Source: Nitrococcus mobilis (GTDB lineage Bacteria; Pseudomonadota; Gammaproteobacteria; Nitrococcales; Nitrococcaceae). Taken from it: a stretch of 62,295 nucleotides of DNA. Below the pieces are notes generated by a model that worked only from the letters and a program-made list of their open reading frames with translations, did no database searches and was not told where the DNA came from. The DNA lies in contig JAGFJL010000004.1 in NCBI GenBank assembly GCA_024102725.1, positions 1 through 62,295 on the forward strand. The letters are read 5' to 3'. The position numbers and the translations under genes are program-made. Below are positions 27,810 to 36,652 of the stretch, in pieces. The stretch's first letter is position 1, and each line of letters opens with the position of its first letter.

Positions 27810-28583
27810 TCATTCAGCCGGCTCAGCCTCGAGCCATGCCCAGGCATCCTCTTCGCGATCCGCGGAAAAGGTCCGCATGTCGATATCGGGAAAGGCCGGA
27901 TTCATGGCGTCGATGACCTTACGCATCCAGCCGGGCGCCCCGACGATAGCGTAGCGCTCCACCTTTTCCATGGCGGAAAGCTTCATCGAGACGAGGCCGC
28001 TCTGCATGAAGATCGAGGGGTCGAAGCCGCCGAAGTGCTTCATGCGATTGAGGAGCCGCACCTTGTCATGCTCGGCAAGGTAGTCTTCGAGTTTCTTGAT
28101 CACGCCGGGCATTTCCTCCGACGACATCACACCGTCGATCTCGAAGGCGAGCACATCGTCCCTGGTTGTCTGCAGGAAACGGATGGCGGGGCCTGTGGGC
28201 GCATGCGCCTCGGCGACATCGGCTGCCCACTTTTTAGCTTCTTCACGTTGGCCCGATGGGAAGACCTTCATTTCCAGCGTGGGAAAGATCTGTTGCGCGA
28301 AAGAGACAATGGTTTGCGGCCACTCCTTGTCGGCAACGAAAGCGCAGCGGCTCAGCTGATTGATATGGCTGAACAGCTCTATATCCGCCTTGGTGCCCTC
28401 GATCAGCGCATTTGCGCTCATGTCCGCAAGGCTTGTGAGATCCACATAGACGCCAAGCTGCGCGTGCTGTTTCAGTTTTTTCTCAAGAACGCTTCGATAT
28501 TCCTGAATGCCCTCGCCAGTCAGCTTTCCATCGAGCGCTAAGGCGATGACATGATCCGGAGCAGTGACTTGTTTCAACATCAT
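27810..28583 (-). CDS. Tandem SpoIIAA-like (STAS-related) protein
   Basis: A 257-residue protein with two copies of a SpoIIAA-like domain, each starting with a strand such as HVIALALDGKLTGEGIQEYR or VLAFEIDGVMSSEEMPGVI. A conserved RFLQTTRD link joins them. The ATG at 28583 has GAGG six bases upstream. It lies between the regulator and ABC genes. SpoIIAA-like proteins are lipid-binding or regulatory relatives of STAS domains; a role in sensing or carrying the exporter's lipid substrate is speculation. Confidence 0.8.
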   Translation of the reverse strand: MMLKQVTAPDHVIALALDGKLTGEGIQEYRSVLEKKLKQHAQLGVYVDLTSLADMSANALIEGTKADIELFSHINQLSRCAFVADKEWPQTIVSFAQQIFPTLEMKVFPSGQREEAKKWAADVAEAHAPTGPAIRFLQTTRDDVLAFEIDGVMSSEEMPGVIKKLEDYLAEHDKVRLLNRMKHFGGFDPSIFMQSGLVSMKLSAMEKVERYAIVGAPGWMRKVIDAMNPAFPDIDMRTFSADREEDAWAWLEAEPAE

Positions 28584-28654
28584 AGATTCCTCTATCCTAT
28601 TAGTTTTCAGTGCCTTATATTTGTGCAGTCCACTCAAAGACTGTCTATCCGGGG

Positions 28655-29116
28655 TCATTCGTCGCGAGAAAAACGCTTGGCCAGTTCCCGAAAACTGTTG
28701 CCGAGCTCCTCGTAAAATACACCGAGCTCGTCGAGTCGGCGCCTCGTGCCTTCATCCGTTACCGATAGCTGATCCCTGGCATGCGCCACAACGGCGTGCG
28801 CCTTCATCATGCGATCGACAGGGCCTTGCAGCAGGTGTACGTAAGGTGCAGTGGCGAGTTGGAAGTAGTCCCGCCGCTCGCCCCGTTGTGCGACGCGCTC
28901 GATAACACCGAGACGCTCAAGGAATCGTGTGTTCGTGCTTATGCTGGCCCGGCTCACATCGAGTCGCTGGGCTAGCTCGGAAAAACTGAGCGGCCCGCCT
29001 TCTATGACCATAAGGCCCATGATGCGGCCAGCGATGCGCGGGAGGCCGTCACCCTCGGCAACGAGGCCCATCCGCTCGACAAACTCTTCTACCGCCGCTT
29101 TTCTTGAGGTATTCAT
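28655..29116 (-). CDS. GbsR/MarR-like transcriptional regulator
   Basis: A 153-residue winged-helix protein. The helix-turn-helix is near residues 40-75 (LSFSELAQRLDVSRASISTN) and the wing follows (RGERRDYFQL). The C-terminal helices would form the dimer interface. It is the first gene of the exporter operon and likely represses it. A near-palindrome 26 bases upstream of its ATG is a candidate operator. Confidence 0.85.
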   Translation of the reverse strand: MNTSRKAAVEEFVERMGLVAEGDGLPRIAGRIMGLMVIEGGPLSFSELAQRLDVSRASISTNTRFLERLGVIERVAQRGERRDYFQLATAPYVHLLQGPVDRMMKAHAVVAHARDQLSVTDEGTRRRLDELGVFYEELGNSFRELAKRFSRDE

Positions 29117-29500
29117 ACGTCATGTGTAGTCCATCCAGTTTGTTCGGTTAATACTGAACGTGTAGAACGTTTCGATCTGCCCTCCGTGAAACATCAAGCA
29201 TGATAAGCAAGCTCGCAATGTCCCTGACCAGCGAGGGTCTTCCCTCACCTGTTCGGGGGCTTACGACAACGAGGAGCTTTTTGACCGCATCTGGGAATCC
29301 GAGATCCTAAAAATTGCGAATCAAAGGCCAGTGCTGACGACTTGTGACATCCTGTGCATACGGCTTCTAAAAATGACACCGTTTAGCTGAAACGACTCGC
29401 ACACAGCGCGGCAGCTTAGTCCAACAGACATTTATCTGCCATGCTTTGCACGACGGATAAATGCTTAGTAGCTACGCCGTAATAAAAGGGGATCAGAACA
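29117..29500. other. Intergenic region upstream of the exporter operon
   Basis: These 384 bases separate the regulator from the half-size GDT1 gene and contain no recognisable gene. Apart from the operator-like repeat at 29142-29159, I see no structure. Confidence 0.5.
29142..29159. promoter_or_regulatory. Candidate operator of the GbsR/MarR-like regulator
   Basis: GTTC...GAAC arms with partly symmetric centre (GTTCGGTTAATACTGAAC) form an 18-base near-palindrome. It lies just upstream of the regulator start, where an autoregulatory MarR-type site would be. Confidence 0.4.
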
Positions 29501-29773
29501 TTGGAATACAAAGTGCTATTCACAGTTTTTATCGCAGTTTTCGTTGCTGAACTTGGTGACAAAACACAATTGGCCACAATGTTGTTTGCCACAGATAAAG
29601 AAGTAAGTAAGTTTACTGTATTTGTTGGAGCTTCATTGGCATTAATTGTAGCTTCAGGCATCGGTGTTCTCGCTGGCAGCATGTTTTCGCAATATATCAG
29701 TGAAAAACATCTGCATTACATTGCAGGGATTGGATTCGTAGGTATCGGCATATGGACGCTCGCAAAAGCATGA
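29501..29773 (+). CDS. Half-size GDT1/TMEM165-family transporter
   Basis: A 90-residue protein with three membrane helices and one copy of the cation motif, AELGDKTQLATM near residue 16. Full GDT1 proteins, including the one at 53995-54633, carry two. Half-size members must act as dimers; relatives move manganese or calcium. The start is TTG at 29501, with AAGGGGAT about eight bases upstream. The gene is clearly more AT-rich than its surroundings, which suggests transfer from another genome. Confidence 0.85.
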   Translation: MEYKVLFTVFIAVFVAELGDKTQLATMLFATDKEVSKFTVFVGASLALIVASGIGVLAGSMFSQYISEKHLHYIAGIGFVGIGIWTLAKA

Positions 29774-30591
29774 GACTAAAAGGCAAATTCACTCGGACGG
29801 CAAAAAGCGTACCTCCTTCGTCGCTCTCCTTACTGCCGCCGGTGATTTGCGGCGTTGATATGATTTTTCATCGTCAAGAGCGTTGACCCGTTGATTGAGT
29901 CACATGATGGTTCTTCGATAAAGGTTCTGAGATGCGCGCCGCCGCGGGCAGTCGGGTCGGCGGCGGATCATGCTGATATTCGTGGGATGGCTATCGCGTT
30001 ACTGAGTTCCGTGTTTGGCCTGTCCGTACTCTAGAAGGCTGTTGAGAAACGCCGGATTTTGCCCCCGAAGCCCTTTTCGCAATAGCTGTCATCTATGATT
30101 CAGTATTGTTGGCATGGCATAGTCCACATTGGAGCCAGATTTTCTGGGCTTCGGGCGGATTTGTCCTCAGGTCGGGGAGCGCTGTCACCACTGGCCGATG
30201 CCGCCGATGTGGATCCGGTTGTAGGCGACGAAGGTCCTTCCCCGTCAAGGCGACAGTTCAAAAATGGAGTTTCCGGCGAATTGTTGTCGGGGCTTGGCGA
30301 TAATACCAAGATGATGAGCCGATGCCCTGTGGGAGTGTATTTGCAATACTTGCCCTGGAACGCCACAGCGCTATAGCTGAAATGTGATCATGCTCACCGA
30401 AACATGTGGTCGTGACGAGCAGCTTGATCTTGATTCGCTTCCTATAGTTCGCTGGCACCCCTGTCTCGATGGGAATATGCAATGCCCAAAATGTGCGCGT
30501 CGGAAGTGTGGATGCGCTGAAAATGGATGGGTGGACAGAGATCAAATCGACGGGGGGTCTCTCGATCTTTCACGCGTGAGGTAGGTGAGAA
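29774..30591. other. Long stretch without a recognisable gene
   Basis: Over 800 bases contain only short frames with no family resemblance. The phrase GGCTGTTGAGAAAC near 30041 resembles insertion-sequence ends in style, but no partner was found. It is probably debris at the left part of the island. Confidence 0.4.
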
Positions 30592-30878
30592 ATGAACAAG
30601 AGCGAATTGGTAGGTGAAATTGTAGACCGGGCTGACATCGGCAAGGCGAAGGCAGAAGCAGCGCTAAATGCGGCTATTGACGCTATCACTCAAGAACTGA
30701 AAGCTGGGGCGCTGTTGCCATAACGGGTTTTGGAGCCTTCCAAGTGAAGGGGCGAGCCGCCAGGGCAGGGCGTAACCCCCAGACCGGGGAGAGTATCGAG
30801 ATTGCAGCGGCGAAGATCCCTGCCTTCAAGGCTGGAAAGACTCTTAAAAGACGCGGTGAACTGACGCCCAGGCAGTAA
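30592..30878 (+). pseudogene. HU-family DNA-binding protein, frameshifted
   Basis: Frame one starts MNKSELVGEIVDRADIGKAK and runs to KAG. Near 30710 one base is missing, and the rest continues in another frame as [34 protein letters not shown] and [10 protein letters not shown], ending at TAA 30876-30878. The parts together make a complete HU of about 95 residues, including the beta-arm RNPQTG. A start with GAGGTAGGTGAG upstream is present. Unless the indel is a sequencing error, no HU is made here. Confidence 0.83.
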
Positions 30879-31435
30879 AGGCGGCCTTGCGCCGGCTTTA
30901 CCGCCTGGGCGCATTGAATCATGGGGAGCGTGCTTCCAAAGAGCAATGCCAGGCACTGGGTCTAGCCGATATTCGAACCCTCTGTGACAACGGTATCGCA
31001 GAAAGCCGCACACAGGAGTACAAGAAGGACTTTCCCGTCCCGGCCGACAAGCAGCATGGGTCCGTTCCCGGCAGGGCCCTGCGCCTTTGTCAACACGCTG
31101 GGGAGATATGGTGATTGGGCTCCGCGCGGGGGCAGGCGCGCCGGAGGAGATCATCGGCATCGAGATCGCCGCCCTCGACGGTGAGAAACAGCGCCTTGAG
31201 CTGGTGCTCCGGAGCGGACTGGAGCCGTGTTTGACGCGGTTCCATGTCTCTAGGCCATCCATCTGGGCGGCGCGCTCCAGATACCACGTCGCCGTCGAGA
31301 ATACCCGGCCCCTCATCGCACTCGTGCATGCGCAGCGGGTATGCCAACCCAGGCCGTCTTCCGCTTGCTGCAGTCCCAATTCCCGATAGGTTCGAACAGG
31401 CGGTTGTTTCCAGGGACGACCAGCAGGTAGCTGAG
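30879..31435. other. Non-coding or unrecognised stretch
   Basis: Short frames exist, for example one of about 90 codons beginning MVIGLRAGAGAPEEII near 31110, but none has a recognisable family or a clear ribosome site. I see no RNA gene. Confidence 0.35.
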
Positions 31436-31870
31436 ATGACCAGCCGAGGCAAACGCCCCCGCCGTCTAAGTGCGAGCAATCTGGCCGCGCTGGGGCGCTG
31501 CGAGCAACAGGCGATGTTCCGCCATCACGGCCGAGCCGAGCGGATTGATCCGGCGCTCGCCGCCGCGCGCCGCCGAGGCGATCTCGAGCACACGCGCCGC
31601 CATCGGGCGGTAACGGCGGGGCGGTCCCGGCGCGGACCGTGCTTTATCGCCACTGCGGTTTACGGCGGCGAGGCGTGGCAGACCGAGACCTTGCGCAAGT
31701 GGCGTGATCGCTCCTTGATGCCGTGCCGAGCGGGACGCGCGCTGGTGCGTGCCTACTACCGGCTCTCACCGACCGTTGTGATTGCGCTCACGCGCCGGCC
31801 CTGGGCGGTGCGCCTAGTGCGCGTCTTACTCGATCGCCTGATACATCACGTGGCCAGGAGAATGGCGTGA
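31436..31870 (+). CDS. CFI-box protein with a Cas4-like N-terminal segment
   Basis: A 144-residue protein. The C-terminal half is a CFI-box domain: CFIATAVYGGEAWQTETLRK, then WRDRSLM and RAYYRLSP. The N-terminal half, RLSASNLAALGRCEQQAMF followed by RRRGDLEHTRRHR, resembles the opening of Cas4/RecB-type nucleases, which have a cysteine for the iron-sulfur cluster and a GxxxH motif. The catalytic part is not here; the next gene, overlapping by one base, has it. I chose ATG 31436 as the first start before the conserved part. The two products may form one split nuclease (inference). Confidence 0.7.
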   Translation: MTSRGKRPRRLSASNLAALGRCEQQAMFRHHGRAERIDPALAAARRRGDLEHTRRHRAVTAGRSRRGPCFIATAVYGGEAWQTETLRKWRDRSLMPCRAGRALVRAYYRLSPTVVIALTRRPWAVRLVRVLLDRLIHHVARRMA

Positions 31871-32439
31871 TGTACGGCGGTTTGCTCTCGTTGCTGCTGA
31901 TCGCCTTACTCGCGCTTTGGATTATCACCAAGGTGGCGCGTGAACGTCGGTGCTTGGCCGGCAACGACTACCCGCCGGATCTCGCGCGCGCCGTGCTGGT
32001 AATGAGCGAGAAAGAACTCGTCATCGACCGGCCGATGCGCCTTGTCGGCAAACCCGACGAGGTATATCTGCACCCGGACGGCTACTTAGTGCCGGTGGAG
32101 ACCAAGACCCGCGATCGCGCACGGATTCATACCGACGACCGCATCCAGCTATCCGTCTACGCGGTGTTGCTGCGCCATGCCAGGTACGCGCGTCTGCCGG
32201 CCAGGCCGGGCCGCGCCGTAGCCGACTATGGCTATGTTCACCTGGTCACGCCAAGGGGTACACGCTGGAAGGCAACGAGCCTGCTGTCCGAGGCGGACGT
32301 GGCACGCCTTGTTGGTCGGCGCATAGAGCTGGAGCAGGGGACGGCTCGGCCGCGGCCGGCGCACCATGCATCGCTGTGCCGGCGCTGTCCGTATCGATCG
32401 GGCTGTCCACAGCGGCAGGGTCGAAGGTGTCCGGTCTGA
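31870..32439 (+). CDS. Membrane-anchored PD-(D/E)XK nuclease, Cas4-like C-terminal part
   Basis: A 189-residue protein with an N-terminal membrane helix (residues about 3-22). It has the nuclease core: LVGKPDEVYLHPDGYLVPVE with the catalytic Asp, VETKTR with the E-x-K, and IQLSVYAVLLRHARY with the QxxxY helix. Three cysteines, CRRCPYRSGC, end the protein as in the iron-sulfur cluster of Cas4 and AddB. The usual fourth, N-terminal cysteine and the GxxxH motif are missing but are found in the preceding gene, which overlaps in TGATG. It probably acts with the DinG-like helicase downstream. Confidence 0.78.
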   Translation: MYGGLLSLLLIALLALWIITKVARERRCLAGNDYPPDLARAVLVMSEKELVIDRPMRLVGKPDEVYLHPDGYLVPVETKTRDRARIHTDDRIQLSVYAVLLRHARYARLPARPGRAVADYGYVHLVTPRGTRWKATSLLSEADVARLVGRRIELEQGTARPRPAHHASLCRRCPYRSGCPQRQGRRCPV

Positions 32440-32606
32440 ACGCTCGCTGTAGCCTTGAGCGCTCTGTCGCACCCCGACACGCGCCATTACCGATTACCAT
32501 CCAAGCGCAGAACACGGCCTCCAATTCAAACGGTTCGATGCTTGCTGCATTGCTGTATTCGGGCAATGTGGTCATAAAACGCAAGCCAAATCGAGGATGA
32601 ATCGGG

Positions 32607-34895
32607 ATGAGCAGTACCCCTGGCGCCACCGATATACCGGCCATTAGTACTTCCACCGCCGAGACTCAAGCCATGGAGGGCCCTGCCACGGATGTGGTTA
32701 CGCTCGAGGCTGGGCTTCAGGAGGTCACCAAGCGGCATATCCGCGAAGCACTGGAGCGGATTACCGCCACGCCGGGGTTCAAGTCCCGCCGCACCCAGCG
32801 GCTTATGATCGCCGAGATCGCGAAGACGCTCTGCGGCGAGTACCGTGGCGAGCGCGTGCTGTGCGTGGAAGGACCCACCGGCACGGGCAAGGGCTTGGGC
32901 TATTTGCTACCGGGCATCCCGGTGGCCCAGGCGCGGGAGAAGACGCTGGTTATCGCCACAGCCACCGTGGCTCTCCAGGAGCAGTTGGTCGGTAAGGATC
33001 TGACCGATCTGCAAACACATGCCGGGCTCGATTTCACCTTCGCGCTCGCCAAGGGCCGCCGGCGCTACGTCTGCGATCGCAACCTTGAACGTCTCGCCGG
33101 CGTCGACAAGGACCAGACGGACTTCGACTTCGGTGACGGCGATGAGGCCCAAGGCACCTGGACGATCAAGCCCGCGGACGGCGAGGTTGCCGAGGTCCAG
33201 GCGATGTGGCAAGCGCGCGAGGCGGGAACCTGGTGCGGGGATCTCGATGAATGGCCGAATCCGCTGGGCGGCGAGTTGCGCGAGGAGATCACCACCGACA
33301 AGGCCGCCTGTACCGGCGTCAATTGCCCGTGGCGCGCTCGCTGCGCGTTCTTCGCTGCTCGCAAGGCCCGCGAGTCGAAGGATGTGATTGTCGCCAATCA
33401 CGCGCTGGTGATGGCCGATCTGATGCTCGGCGGCGGCTTGGTGCTGCCGGCCCCCGAGAAGAGCATCTACGTCTTCGATGAGGGTCACCACCTGCCCGAT
33501 GTCGCGGTGGAGCAGGGGATCGCGCACACTCGGCTGATCGGCCTGCGAAGCTGGCTTGCCGACCTCGCCAAGTTGCCGGCGAAAGCCGCCACCGCACTCG
33601 CCGGCCACAGCGAAATCGCCGAGGCAGTGGAGACGTTAGGCTCGGAATTCGCCGGCGAGATTCCGTGTCTCATTGAGCGCCTGAATGATCTTCACCGCGC
33701 ACTGCAGGGCGGCCATCCGGCAATGCGTGCATGCGAAACCTCCGCGCGCAGGCGTCGGTGCGGCGACAAACCGCGCGAGGCCGATGCAAACTGGCGTTTC
33801 CCATTTGGCCGCGTGTCCGAGGATCTGCGCGCGCTGTTCGAGGAGGCCCGCGCCGCGAGCGGCGCGGTCAACGCGCTCACCATCAAGCTCGCTGAGCGGA
33901 TCCGAAAGGGTGCGGAGAGTGACCCCGACAACCGGAGGCTTGGCACCGTACAGGCCAGTGTGCAGTGGATCGCCGGGCGGCTCGATGCGATGGAGACCGC
34001 CTTCGCGCGGCTCGCCGAGGCGCCGCTCGAGAACCCGTCCGCGCCGCCGGTGGCGCGCTGGATCGCGTGCATCGGCTCCGGCAGCGACTTTCAGTGCTGC
34101 GCGAGTCCGACCTCGGCCGCCAAGCTGCTGCGCACAGTATTATGGGAGCGCTGCGATGGCGCGGTGGTGACCTCGGCCACGCTGGCCGCGCTCGGGCGGT
34201 TCGATCGCTTCTTCGAGCAGGCGGGCCTTGGCCCGCGCCACGGCACCCGGGCGTTGCGACTCGACTCGCCGTTCGACTACGCCAACCGTGCCGAGCTGGT
34301 CATTCCGGCAATGCGCGCCAACGCTAAGCACCACGAGGCACACACGGCCGAGATCGTCGAGCGTATCGACGAGGGTCTGATCGACCCGGCCACCGGCACG
34401 CTGGTGCTCTTCGCCTCCTACCGCCAGATGAGAGCGGTTGCCGAAATGGTCGGCCCACCGATTGCCGAGCGCATCCTGATGCAGGGCACCGCCCCCCGGC
34501 ACGAGCTGCTGGAGTGCCATCGCGAGCGGATTGCCGCCGGCGAGGGCAGCGTGCTCTTCGGGGTCGCATCCTTCTCCGAAGGGGTGGATCTGCCGGGCCG
34601 GCAGTGCACGCATGTGATCGTTGCAAAGCTGCCGTTCTCGGTGCCCGACTCGCCCGTGGAGGCGACCCGCGCGGAGTGGCTGGAGGCCCGCGGGCGCAAT
34701 CCGTTCATGGAGATGTCCGTGCCCGATGCGAGCTTCCGGCTAGTCCAGGCCGCGGGGAGACTGCTGCGCACCGAGTCCGACTCCGGACGGGTGAGCGTGC
34801 TCGACCGGCGGCTAGCCGAGCGACCGTACGGGCAGGCCATGCTGGCGGCACTACCTCCGTTCTGCCGTCGCATCGAGACGAGGGGCCGAACATGA
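32607..34895 (+). CDS. DinG/XPD-like ATP-dependent DNA helicase
   Basis: A 762-residue superfamily 2 helicase. The nucleotide loop reads EGPTGTGKGLGYLLPG, with Gly after the lysine where Thr or Ser is usual. Likely iron-sulfur cysteines lie at RRYVCDRNLE and CTGVNCPWRARCAFF. Walker B is VFDEGHHLPD, motif V is GVASFSEGVDLPG, and motif VI is LVQAAGRLLRTESDSGR. GAGGATG precedes the ATG at 32607. DinG-type enzymes unwind 5'-tailed DNA, D-loops or R-loops. It follows the Cas4-like pair by 167 bases. Similarity to the type IV CRISPR helicase is only at family level, since no other csf gene or array is present. Confidence 0.9.
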   Translation: MSSTPGATDIPAISTSTAETQAMEGPATDVVTLEAGLQEVTKRHIREALERITATPGFKSRRTQRLMIAEIAKTLCGEYRGERVLCVEGPTGTGKGLGYLLPGIPVAQAREKTLVIATATVALQEQLVGKDLTDLQTHAGLDFTFALAKGRRRYVCDRNLERLAGVDKDQTDFDFGDGDEAQGTWTIKPADGEVAEVQAMWQAREAGTWCGDLDEWPNPLGGELREEITTDKAACTGVNCPWRARCAFFAARKARESKDVIVANHALVMADLMLGGGLVLPAPEKSIYVFDEGHHLPDVAVEQGIAHTRLIGLRSWLADLAKLPAKAATALAGHSEIAEAVETLGSEFAGEIPCLIERLNDLHRALQGGHPAMRACETSARRRRCGDKPREADANWRFPFGRVSEDLRALFEEARAASGAVNALTIKLAERIRKGAESDPDNRRLGTVQASVQWIAGRLDAMETAFARLAEAPLENPSAPPVARWIACIGSGSDFQCCASPTSAAKLLRTVLWERCDGAVVTSATLAALGRFDRFFEQAGLGPRHGTRALRLDSPFDYANRAELVIPAMRANAKHHEAHTAEIVERIDEGLIDPATGTLVLFASYRQMRAVAEMVGPPIAERILMQGTAPRHELLECHRERIAAGEGSVLFGVASFSEGVDLPGRQCTHVIVAKLPFSVPDSPVEATRAEWLEARGRNPFMEMSVPDASFRLVQAAGRLLRTESDSGRVSVLDRRLAERPYGQAMLAALPPFCRRIETRGRT

Positions 34896-35335
34896 GGATA
34901 TGAAGATCAACTTTGATCTCGTTGCTCGAATTTGCCCCTTGCGCGCGCGTGGCCCGGATCCGCACGGGCTATCTCGCGGTTACCGGCGCGGCACTGGTTT
35001 CCGGCGCCGGGTGCACGGCCTGGGGGGCTCGGATGGCCGCCGGTGGATGCCGGCGCCTGGTGCTTGGTCAACCCGTTCATCGTGCTCGCCGTGGCCACGG
35101 GCTGAATGCACTGATTTCAACGCCGCGCTTGCAGCATTCATGTCCGAAGACGTGAGCAATGTAGGTTCGGCGAGCGAGGCGCAAGGTGTCGAGAAGCGGC
35201 AGCATGGTCCATTGCCTCCGGGGAGACTTCCGGGCTGTGATGAGATTCTGCAATTCGGGCCTGTTCTTTGTCTTGCCGGCCTTCACCTGGGAGCGCCGGG
35301 ATTTGATCGTTCCTAGCCATGGCGCTGGCGGCTTC
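34896..35335. other. Stretch with broken short frames
   Basis: A short frame contains RIRTGYLAVTGAALVSGAG, and another frame close behind ends CLVNPFIVLAVATG. Together they could be a frameshifted small membrane protein that I do not recognise. Nothing else is supported. Confidence 0.3.
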
Positions 35336-35644
35336 CTAGGGCGCAATCTCGCGCAGTATCTCTGGGTGACGCTTGGCGATCTTCAGCAGCGTCTGCGCTG
35401 AGCGCGTCGGGTTGCGACGGCCCTGCTCCCAATCCTGCAGGGTTCGCGGCGAGACGCCCAGGAGTTCAGCGAAGCGCTCCTGCGACAGCCCAACGTTGAC
35501 GCGGATTGCCGCGATCTCTGGTGCCGCGATTCGATGGACGCGGCCCGCCTTGCGTGCCTTCATCTCCCGTACTGACTGCAAGAGTTCTGCACCAAGGTCG
35601 CGCTTTGCGTCGCGCTCAAGCAGGGCCTTCTCGGGTTTACCCAT
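35336..35644 (-). CDS. XRE-family antitoxin (HigA/NadS-like)
   Basis: A 102-residue helix-turn-helix protein. The DNA-binding part is IRVNVGLSQERFAELLGVSP followed by RTLQDWEQGRRNPTRSAQ. The acidic-basic N terminus resembles antitoxins placed after their toxin gene, as in HigBA. It overlaps the end of a toxin gene that has lost its 5' part, so it is an orphan. It resembles the intact antitoxin at 36966-37256 in layout and motif. Confidence 0.82.
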   Translation of the reverse strand: MGKPEKALLERDAKRDLGAELLQSVREMKARKAGRVHRIAAPEIAAIRVNVGLSQERFAELLGVSPRTLQDWEQGRRNPTRSAQTLLKIAKRHPEILREIAP

Positions 35645-35735
35645 TTTCCAGTTCCTCCTTTACCTCTCTCAATACATGAGCCGGAATGTTGTCATCGGCA
35701 TTTTTTGAGTAGATCAATAGCAGCCAGCTCTCGCC
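35637..35735 (-). pseudogene. C-terminal fragment of a RelE/HigB-like toxin
   Basis: The residues WLLLIYSKNADDNIPAHVLR followed by EVKEELENG match the last strand and helix of RelE-like toxins paired with XRE antitoxins. Upstream the frame runs into unrelated sequence next to an integrase fragment, so the first two thirds are lost. Confidence 0.65.
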
Positions 35736-35841
35736 ATCATCAAGTGGCTGGCGGCGGCGCCTGGGCGTGGGGCCGCGGGCGCTGATCCTGCTGGCATAGT
35801 GGCCGCCGGTGTACACCGGGCTGCCCATATCGAAGCGGGGT

Positions 35842-36072
35842 GGGTATCCACTACACCAGGCCATGCTCGGCCACGCCGAGCTCGGCGTGGCCGAGCGCTA
35901 CACCCGGGTGAGCATTCCCCGGCTCAAGGCAGTGCACCAACGCAGCCAATCGGCGAAGCTGTCCGGCGCCCCGGCTGAGGCGGTCGATGAGGCGGCGAGC
36001 GAGCCGACCCAGGAGGGCCTTTACCAGGACCTGGATCACGAAGCGATAGAAGAGGACAACGAGAATCGCTAA
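35842..36072 (+). pseudogene. C-terminal fragment of a tyrosine recombinase
   Basis: The frame reads LHQAMLGHAELGVAERYTRV and SIPRLKAVHQR, which is the end of a phage-type integrase with the LGH motif and the nucleophilic tyrosine (ERYTRVSI). The rest of the catalytic domain, including the Arg-Lys-His-Arg residues before LGH, is absent. An acidic tail follows to 36072. It may be what remains of the island's integrase. Confidence 0.65.
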
Positions 36073-36073
36073 A

Positions 36074-36268
36074 ATGAGCCGTATGGCAACCGGGTTCAAA
36101 GAACAAGCTCACCAACTGGTCGACAGCCTGCCGGAGACGGCGGGCTGGGAAGAGCTGGCCGAGACGGTGGAGCTGATCCTCGATATCGAAGCCGGCCTGG
36201 CTGACAGTGCGGCCGGGCGGGTAACCCCTCATGAGGAGGTACTGCGCGAGTTCGGCGTGCAGCAATGA
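36074..36268 (+). CDS. Putative antitoxin of a ParE-like module
   Basis: A 64-residue acidic helical protein (QLVDSLPETAGWEELAETVE). Its size, its position directly before a ParE-like gene, and a four-base overlap (ATGAG) with it fit an addiction-module antitoxin. The partner toxin is broken, so this antitoxin is probably an orphan. Confidence 0.6.
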   Translation: MSRMATGFKEQAHQLVDSLPETAGWEELAETVELILDIEAGLADSAAGRVTPHEEVLREFGVQQ

Positions 36269-36557
36269 GGCTCGTCTGGACGGCGCCTGCCAAAGCCCGC
36301 TTACGACAAATCCACGCCCATATTGCCCGCGAGGGTCATCCAATCGATGCCGCGTGGTCGAGCGCATCCTTCGCGGAGTCGAGCCCTTGGCCGAGCAACC
36401 GTGTCTGGGCCGGGTGGTCGAACGCTATCAGCGTAACGATATCCGCGAGCTGATTAAACCCCCTACCGCATCGTCTACCTGATCGGCGCCGAGCGCATCG
36501 ACATCCCTGACCGTGAGACACCCGCGGCTGTTGCCACGACGCCTAGACGATCTGTAG
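36265..36557 (+). pseudogene. ParE-like toxin with three frameshifts
   Basis: Frame one gives MRLVWTAPAKARLRQIHAHI and REGHPI. A second frame continues with VVERILRGVEPLAEQPCLGR and YQRNDIRELIKPP. A third carries YRIVYLIGAERIDI, and a final shift gives TVRHPRLLPRRLDDL and TAG at 36555-36557. Joined, these are a complete ParE-family toxin. Three separate single-base changes make real decay more likely than sequencing error. Confidence 0.8.
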
Positions 36558-36616
36558 CCGCGCAGTGGACCTCCGAGACGCGCGCCGGTGACGAGGAAAC
36601 CGACAAATAAGCCACT

Positions 36617-36644
36617 GTCCAGAAGTACGCCATTGGCGTATACT
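36617..36644 (+). promoter_or_regulatory. Promoter and operator of the HigBA-like module
   Basis: A perfect palindrome, TACGCC-ATT-GGCGTA (36626-36640), overlaps a near-consensus -10 box TATACT (36639-36644). A weak -35 lies near 36616. Transcription should begin close to the toxin ATG at 36653, so the message may be leaderless. The palindrome would block the -10 box when bound. Confidence 0.65.
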
Positions 36645-36652
36645 TTTTAAAC

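Noticed and set aside
32607..34895. Type IV CRISPR helicase (csf4)
   Set aside because: The helicase is DinG-like, but there is no csf1-csf3 gene and no repeat-spacer array anywhere in the window.
34900..35316. 138-codon plus-strand frame
   Set aside because: Only the first part looks protein-like and the composition changes midway; I see no consistent gene.
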